Source: Pseudomonas entomophila (GTDB taxonomy: Bacteria > Pseudomonadota > Gammaproteobacteria > Pseudomonadales > Pseudomonadaceae). Taken from it: DNA of 64,000 nt. Below, piece after piece: positions 59,084 through 64,000 of the stretch. The position numbers and the translations under genes were made by a program. Location: positions 124,001 through 188,000 of the forward strand of contig NZ_CP063832.1 in assembly GCF_023277925.1 (NCBI RefSeq). Reading direction: 5' to 3'. Every line of letters begins with the position of its first letter. Position 1 is the first letter of the stretch. The notes beneath the pieces were generated by a model. The model saw only the letters and a program-made list of their open reading frames with translations, had not been told where the DNA came from and searched no databases.

Positions 59084-60574
59084 ATGTTCGAATCCGCGGA
59101 AATCGGTCACAGCATCGACAAGGAAACGTATGAAGCAGAAGTCCCCGCCCTGCGCGAGGCACTGCTCGAGGCCCAGTACGAACTCAAGCAGCAGTCGCGG
59201 TTTCCGGTGATCGTGCTGATCAACGGCATCGAGGGCGCTGGCAAGGGCGAGACGGTCAAGTTGCTCAACGAATGGATGGACCCACGGCTGATCGAAGTAC
59301 GCACCTTCGACCAGCAGACCGATGAAGAGCTGGCGCGCCCGCCGGCCTGGCGCTACTGGCGGGCGCTGCCACCGAAGGGGCGCATGGGCGTGTTCTTCGG
59401 CAACTGGTATAGCCAGATGCTCGAAGGCCGCGTGCACAGGCAGTTCAAGGATGCCGTGCTCGACCAGGCCATCGCCGGCGCCGAGCGCCTGGAGCAGATG
59501 CTCTGCGACGAAGGGGCGCTGATCATCAAGTTCTGGTTCCACCTGTCGAAGAAGCAGATGAAGGCGCGGCTCAAGGCGCTCAAGGAAGACCCGCTGCACA
59601 ACTGGCGCATCAGCCCGCTGGACTGGCAGCAATCGGAAACCTACGACCGTTTCGTGCGCTTCGGCGAGCGTGTGCTGCGTCGTACCAGCCGCGATTACGC
59701 GCCTTGGCACGTGATCGAGGGCGTCGATCCGTATTACCGCAGCCTCGCGGTGGGGCGCATTCTGCTGGAGAGCCTGCAGGCGGCGCTGGACAACAAGCCA
59801 CTCAAGCACCAGGGCAATGTGACACCGCTGGGGCGCAGCATTGACCAGAAGAGCCTGCTGGGCGCGCTTGACCTGAGCAAGCGCCTGGACAAACGCGATT
59901 ACGATGAGCAACTGGTCACCGAGCAGGCGCGCCTGGCGGGGCTTCTGCGTAACAAGCACATGCGCCGGCATGCGCTGGTGGCGGTTTTCGAAGGTAATGA
60001 CGCTGCCGGCAAGGGCGGGGCCATTCGCCGCGTGGCGGCGGCGCTGGACCCGCGCCAGTACCGCATCGTGCCGATTGCCGCGCCCACCGAGGAAGAGCGT
60101 GCCCAGCCGTACCTCTGGCGGTTCTGGCGGCACATTCCGGCGCGCGGCAAATTCACTGTCTTCGACCGCTCCTGGTATGGCCGGGTGCTGGTGGAGCGGG
60201 TCGAGGGCTTCTGCAGCCCGGCTGACTGGATGCGCGCCTACGGCGAGATCAACGATTTCGAGGAGCAGTTGCGCAATGCCGGCGTGGTGCTGGTCAAGTT
60301 CTGGCTGGCCATCGACCAGCAGACCCAGCTCGAGCGGTTCGAGGAGCGCGAGCAGATCCCGTTCAAGCGCTACAAGATTACCGAGGAGGACTGGCGCAAC
60401 CGTGACAAGTGGGATGTCTACGCGGAGGCGGTGGGCGACATGGTCGACCGCACCAGCACCGAGATCGCGCCGTGGACCCTGGTGGAGGCCAACGACAAGC
60501 GCTGGGCGCGGGTGAAGGTGCTGCGCACGATCAATGACGCCCTGGAGGCGGCGCTCGCCAAGGACAAGAATTGA
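59084..60574 (+). CDS. pap: Polyphosphate:AMP phosphotransferase (PPK2 class II)
   Basis: A 496-aa enzyme with two PPK2 domains in tandem, moving phosphate from polyphosphate to AMP. Walker A loops are GIEGAGKGE (48-56) and GNDAAGKGG (304-312); only the second keeps the full canonical form and the Walker B-like FTVFDRSWYGRVLVERVEG, so the C-terminal domain is likely the active one. GAGGGAG lies upstream of ATG 59084; the frame is open far upstream, but that is the antisense of mnmC. Confidence 0.93.
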   Translation: MFESAEIGHSIDKETYEAEVPALREALLEAQYELKQQSRFPVIVLINGIEGAGKGETVKLLNEWMDPRLIEVRTFDQQTDEELARPPAWRYWRALPPKGRMGVFFGNWYSQMLEGRVHRQFKDAVLDQAIAGAERLEQMLCDEGALIIKFWFHLSKKQMKARLKALKEDPLHNWRISPLDWQQSETYDRFVRFGERVLRRTSRDYAPWHVIEGVDPYYRSLAVGRILLESLQAALDNKPLKHQGNVTPLGRSIDQKSLLGALDLSKRLDKRDYDEQLVTEQARLAGLLRNKHMRRHALVAVFEGNDAAGKGGAIRRVAAALDPRQYRIVPIAAPTEEERAQPYLWRFWRHIPARGKFTVFDRSWYGRVLVERVEGFCSPADWMRAYGEINDFEEQLRNAGVVLVKFWLAIDQQTQLERFEEREQIPFKRYKITEEDWRNRDKWDVYAEAVGDMVDRTSTEIAPWTLVEANDKRWARVKVLRTINDALEAALAKDKN

Positions 60575-60580
60575 TCCGTG

Positions 60581-60660
60581 CCGCCTTCTGCTCGGGTAAA
60601 CCCGCCCCCACAGGTTTGCGACAATCCCTGTGGAGGCGGGTTTACCCGCGAAGAGGCCGA
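60581..60660. repeat. REP pair (family C, classical P. putida REP)
   Basis: Arms CTCGGGTAAACCCGCCCCCA and inverse with TGGAGGCGGGTTTACCCGCG continuing AAGAGGCC. This matches the well-known P. putida REP (core GCGGGTAAACCCGC). It is the only copy of this family in the window. Confidence 0.9.
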
Positions 60661-60777
60661 CATGCGTGTATCGGGCATGCCCTGAAGGAATGACCTGATG
60701 AAATCTTTTCCCGCCACTTTCCCCCCGCCAAGCCTTTAGACTGCACTTCCCCCGCTACCGGCCAGACCGAGGACACC

Positions 60778-61734
60778 ATGCACATCTCTTCCGGACGCTG
60801 GGTCCATGGCCTGTCGCTGGCCCTGTTGACCGCCTTTCTCTGGGGCATCCTGCCGATCAAGCTCAAGCAGGTGCTGCAGGTGATCGACCCGGTAACGGTC
60901 ACTTGGTACCGCCTGAGCGTCTCGGGTGGCCTGCTGTTCGCCTGGCTGGCGGCCAATCGACGGCTACCGTCGTTCAGGTACCTGGGCCTCAAGGGCAAAG
61001 GGCTGGTGGCGGTCGCGGTGGGTGGCCTGGTGGGCAACTATGTGCTGTACCTGGTCGGGCTCAACCTGCTCAGCCCCGGCACGGCGCAACTGGTGGTGCA
61101 GCTCGGGCCGGTGCTGTTGCTGGTGGCCAGCGTGTTCGTGTTCAAGGAGCGTTTCAGCCTCGGGCAAGGCCTGGGGTTGCTGGTGTTGCTGGCAGGCTTC
61201 GGGTTGTTCTTCAACCAGCGCCTGGAGGAGCTGTTCACATCGCTCGGCACCTACACCACCGGTGTGCTGACCATCATCCTCGCCACCAGCATCTGGGTGT
61301 TCTACGCCTTGAGCCAGAAGCAATTGTTGACGGTATGGAACTCGCAGCAGGTGATGATGGTGATCTACCTGTGCTGCGCGCTGCTGCTCACGCCCTGGGT
61401 GCATCCACTGGTGGCGCTGCAACTGAGCCCGGTACAGGGCTGGCTGTTGCTGGCCTGCTGCCTCAACACCCTGGTGGCCTATGGTGCGTTCGCCGAGGCG
61501 TTGGCGCATTGGGAAGCCTCACGCGTGAGCGCCACGCTGGCGCTGACGCCGCTGGTGACCTTTGTTGCCGTGGCATTGGCGGCCTGGGTGTGGCCGGAGC
61601 ATGTGCATGCCGAGGATATCAATGGCCTGGGGTATGTGGGTGCGGTGACGGTGGTGCTGGGTTCGGCGCTGGTGGCATTGGGGCCATCGCTGGTGGCGGG
61701 GTGGAAGGCGAGGAGGGCAGAAGTGTTGCGCTGA
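60778..61734 (+). CDS. EamA/DMT-family exporter
   Basis: A 318-aa membrane protein with ten helices in two EamA repeats (GLSLALLTAFLWGILPIKLK; GVLTIILATSIWVFYALSQK), typical of 10-TMS drug/metabolite exporters. GAGGA lies upstream of the ATG. It stands alone; substrate unknown. Confidence 0.92.
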   Translation: MHISSGRWVHGLSLALLTAFLWGILPIKLKQVLQVIDPVTVTWYRLSVSGGLLFAWLAANRRLPSFRYLGLKGKGLVAVAVGGLVGNYVLYLVGLNLLSPGTAQLVVQLGPVLLLVASVFVFKERFSLGQGLGLLVLLAGFGLFFNQRLEELFTSLGTYTTGVLTIILATSIWVFYALSQKQLLTVWNSQQVMMVIYLCCALLLTPWVHPLVALQLSPVQGWLLLACCLNTLVAYGAFAEALAHWEASRVSATLALTPLVTFVAVALAAWVWPEHVHAEDINGLGYVGAVTVVLGSALVALGPSLVAGWKARRAEVLR

Positions 61735-61738
61735 TCGG

Positions 61739-61798
61739 TTCGCCGGCAAGCCGGCCCCTACGGATGCGATCCCCTGCAGGGGCCGGCTTGACGGCGAA
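61739..61798. repeat. REP pair (family B)
   Basis: Arms TTCGCCGGCAAGCCGGCCCC and inverse ending CCGGCTTGACGGCGAA (one change), between convergent EamA and fumC genes. Confidence 0.9.
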
Positions 61799-61806
61799 TG
61801 TACAGA

Positions 61807-63201
61807 TCAGCCCTTGCCTCCCGGCGCCAGCATGTTCTCCGGCCGCACCCACTGCTCGAACTGCTCGTTGGTCAGGTACTTCAGCTCCAGCGCCGCCTCC
61901 CGCAGGGTCTTGCCCTCGCTGTAGGCTTTCTTGGCGATTTCCGCCGCCTTGTCGTAACCAATGTGCGGGTTCAGCGCCGTCACCAGCATCAGCCCGCGCT
62001 CCAAGTGCGCCGCCATCTGCCCGGCATCCGGCTCGATCCCGGCCACGCAATGCTGCTGGAAGTTGCTGCTGCCATCGGCCAATAGTTCGATCGATTGCAG
62101 CAGGTTGTGGATGATCACCGGCTTGAACACGTTCAACTGCAAGTGCCCCTGGCTGGCGGCGAAACCGATCGCCACATCATTGCCCAGCACCTGGCAGGCC
62201 AGCATCGACAGCGCCTCGCACTGGGTCGGGTTGACCTTGCCGGGCATGATGGAACTGCCGGGCTCGTTGGCCGGTAGACGGACCTCGGCAAGCCCTGCGC
62301 GCGGCCCGGAGCCCAACAGGCGCAAGTCGTTGGCGATTTTCATCAATGCCACGGCGAGGGTTTTCAGTGCGCCGGCCAGGCTGGTCAACGGCTCGTGGCC
62401 GGCGAGGGCGGCGAATTTGTTCGGCGCAGTCACGAACGGCAGGCCGGACAGGGCGGCCAGTTCGGCGGCGATGGCTTCGGCGAAACCGTGCGGGGCATTG
62501 AGCCCGGTACCGACGGCGGTGCCGCCCTGGGCCAGCTCGCAGACCGCTGGCAATGTCGCGCGGATGGCGCGCTGGGCGTAGTCGAGCTGGGCGACGAACG
62601 CCGAGACTTCCTGGCCGAAGGTGATGGGTGTGGCGTCCATCATGTGCGTGCGGCCGGTTTTCACCAGTTTTTCGTGGCGCTCCGACAGCTCCGCCAACCC
62701 TGAGGTGAGTTCGCTGATTGCGGGCAACAGCTTCGCGTGTACCGCCTGGGCCGCGGCAATATGCATGGCGGTGGGGAAGCAGTCGTTGGAGCTCTGCGAG
62801 CGGTTGACGTGGTCGTTGGGGTGGACCGGTACCTTGCCGCCTCGGCCTTTGCCGGCCAGTTCATTGGCGCGCCCGGCGATCACTTCGTTGACGTTCATGT
62901 TGCTCTGGGTGCCGCTGCCGGTCTGCCAGACCACCAGCGGGAACTGGTCGTCGTGTTCGCCATCCAGCACTTCATCGGCAGCCTGTTCGATCAGCCGGGC
63001 GATGTCAGCGGGCAGGTCGCCGTTGCGATCGTTGACCCGCGCCGCCGCTTTCTTGATCAACGCCAGGGCATGCAGCACCGCGAGCGGCATGCGCTCCTTG
63101 CCGATGGCGAAGTTGATCAGCGAACGTTGGGTCTGCGCACCCCAGTAGGCGTCCTCCGGAACTTCGACCGGGCCCAGGCTGTCTGTCTCGATACGGCTCA
63201 T
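61807..63201 (-). CDS. fumC: Class II fumarate hydratase FumC
   Basis: A 464-aa iron-free fumarase that interconverts fumarate and malate in the TCA cycle. Signature [11 protein letters not shown] (315-325) contains the catalytic serine loop; [14 protein letters not shown] and GRTHMMDA (H186) are intact. AAAGGAG lies ten bases before ATG 63201; the open frame continues upstream but without fumarase sequence. Confidence 0.96.
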   Translation of the reverse strand: MSRIETDSLGPVEVPEDAYWGAQTQRSLINFAIGKERMPLAVLHALALIKKAAARVNDRNGDLPADIARLIEQAADEVLDGEHDDQFPLVVWQTGSGTQSNMNVNEVIAGRANELAGKGRGGKVPVHPNDHVNRSQSSNDCFPTAMHIAAAQAVHAKLLPAISELTSGLAELSERHEKLVKTGRTHMMDATPITFGQEVSAFVAQLDYAQRAIRATLPAVCELAQGGTAVGTGLNAPHGFAEAIAAELAALSGLPFVTAPNKFAALAGHEPLTSLAGALKTLAVALMKIANDLRLLGSGPRAGLAEVRLPANEPGSSIMPGKVNPTQCEALSMLACQVLGNDVAIGFAASQGHLQLNVFKPVIIHNLLQSIELLADGSSNFQQHCVAGIEPDAGQMAAHLERGLMLVTALNPHIGYDKAAEIAKKAYSEGKTLREAALELKYLTNEQFEQWVRPENMLAPGGKG

Positions 63202-63354
63202 GCTGCGCTCACTCCTTTGTAGTCCGAAATCGCAGTTTAGGCCCTGATTCGACAGCGCGGTTCCATCGCTCGTCGTGCCACTTGAGCACTTCGCCACCAC
63301 GGCGCAGAATGCTCTACTCTGAGGTACTCGCCTCTCTTTCTTGAAGGAAATGCA

Positions 63355-63873
63355 ATGACCCGTCTTCGTGTCCTCTGTGCCGCCGTTGCCCTGGTCTGCG
63401 CCAGCGGCCAGGTACTCGCTGCAACCCCCAGCCACAATGCCGCCGCCGAGAAATTCCTGACCCTCGCCAATGCCGACAAGCTGGGCACCCCGGTGTACAT
63501 GCAGGTCCAGCAGATGTTCGCCCAGCGTTTCGAGCAAACCAAGGCGCCAGCCTCCAAGAAGTCCGTCCTCGACAGCTACCAGGCCAAGGCCAACGCCGCC
63601 CTGGACAACGCCATTGGCTGGAAGAAGCTCAAGCCGAAGATGGTCGACCTGTACACCGCCACCTTCACCGAAGGCGAGCTGAACGACCTGGTCAAGTTCT
63701 ACGAGTCGCCGCTGGGCAAGAAAGTCCTGCGCGAAATGCCTAAAGTCACCCAGCAATCGGCGCAACTGACCCAGCAAAGCCTGGAACCGGCCGTGCCGGT
63801 GGTGAACAAGCTGCTCGACGACATGACCAAGGAACTCGACCCTAACGCCGGCAAGGCGCCAGCGAAGAAGTGA
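63355..63873 (+). CDS. DUF2059 exported protein
   Basis: A 172-aa periplasmic protein with signal peptide ([19 protein letters not shown]) and a DUF2059 core of amphipathic helices ([20 protein letters not shown]). The C-terminus is Lys/Ala-rich. Function unknown. AAGGAAATGCAATG gives a good ribosome site. Confidence 0.92.
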   Translation: MTRLRVLCAAVALVCASGQVLAATPSHNAAAEKFLTLANADKLGTPVYMQVQQMFAQRFEQTKAPASKKSVLDSYQAKANAALDNAIGWKKLKPKMVDLYTATFTEGELNDLVKFYESPLGKKVLREMPKVTQQSAQLTQQSLEPAVPVVNKLLDDMTKELDPNAGKAPAKK

Positions 63874-63883
63874 GCCTGACGCG

Positions 63884-64000
63884 ATGAGCATGCAGCAACG
63901 CATCGAACAGCAACTGGCGCCGCTGGCCACGCAACACCTTGAAGTGCACAACGAAAGCCACATGCACAGCCGCGGCCAGGAAACACACTACAAGGCGGTG
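63884..64000 (+). CDS. BolA-family protein (5' part only)
   Basis: The first 39 codons run to the right edge: [20 protein letters not shown], then [19 protein letters not shown]. The VHNESHMHS stretch is the BolA signature; BolA proteins work with monothiol glutaredoxins in iron-sulphur trafficking. It starts 10 bases after the DUF2059 stop and may be co-transcribed. Confidence 0.88.
   Translation, partial: MSMQQRIEQQLAPLATQHLEVHNESHMHSRGQETHYKAV

Noticed and set aside
12463..61798. REP arrays read as a CRISPR array or insertion-sequence ends
   Set aside because: Units occur singly or as inverted pairs with variable centres, not as regularly spaced direct repeats, and no transposase or cas gene is present.
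63202..63963. Long N-terminal extension of FumC
   Set aside because: It is antisense to the DUF2059 gene and lacks fumarase sequence; AAAGGAG fixes the start at 63201.

Overview
The window looks like the chromosome of a fluorescent Pseudomonas of the P. putida group. The grounds are the high GC content, many P. putida-type palindromic REP elements between genes, and long stretches in the gene order I remember from pseudomonads: FKBP-prc, a phosphate-linked ABC operon, apeB-rluA-minEDC-acyltransferase, mlaA, actP, rsmI, NAGGN synthesis, fumC. No tRNA, rRNA, CRISPR array, insertion sequence or integrase was seen. The genus call is from gene content and repeats, not from a database search.

Region 1 (1-9913, minus strand) is accessory. 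A tightly packed operon starts at 8992 and runs off the left edge: acyl/thioester reductase, class III aminotransferase, SRPBCC protein, acyl-CoA dehydrogenase-like flavoprotein, SDR, membrane fatty acid desaturase, DUF3050 (haem-oxygenase-like diiron) enzyme, then an HlyD/EmrB-type export pump. An AraC regulator lies upstream. There is no PKS, NRPS, carrier protein or ligase. The best reading is a pathway that takes a ready-made fatty acyl thioester, reduces and aminates it, modifies the chain oxidatively and exports the product. I cannot match it to a characterised cluster, and it is the main candidate for a new system.

Region 2 (10172-40741) is mostly core genome: FKBP lipoprotein, YkvA protein (preceded by a perfect palindrome of two DnaA boxes), an autoregulated-looking HTH/unknown gene pair, an EAL-CBS-GGDEF protein, Prc protease, quinone oxidoreductase, and a six-gene uptake operon (ABC transporter, phosphodiesterase-like enzyme, HAD phosphatase) with a divergent GntR/UTRA regulator and two matching operator motifs. 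Then come an MscS-type channel, apeB, an RluA enzyme, minEDC, a lipid A acyltransferase, a patatin, an alpha/beta hydrolase with mlaA, a GH17 membrane protein, a glycine betaine-type binding protein and the yjcH-actP acetate symporter pair.

Region 3 (40818-49988, plus strand) is a self-contained CS1/alpha-type chaperone-usher pilus locus: pilin, usher, chaperone, tip adhesin, then its own NarL-type response regulator and a BvgS-like hybrid sensor kinase. Inverted heptads of the BvgA/RcsB type lie in front of the pilin and chaperone genes, suggesting that the locus carries both its regulator and the sites the regulator binds.

Region 4 (50019-64000) returns to core genes: DUF3309 peptide, SDR, rsmI (CsrA family), yheU, the osmoprotectant NAGGN set (asnO, ngg, M42 peptidase), mnmC, pap (polyphosphate:AMP phosphotransferase), an EamA exporter, fumC, a DUF2059 protein and the start of a BolA-family gene. 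REP/BIME elements of three sequence families sit in 17 places, including between six of the eight convergent gene pairs.
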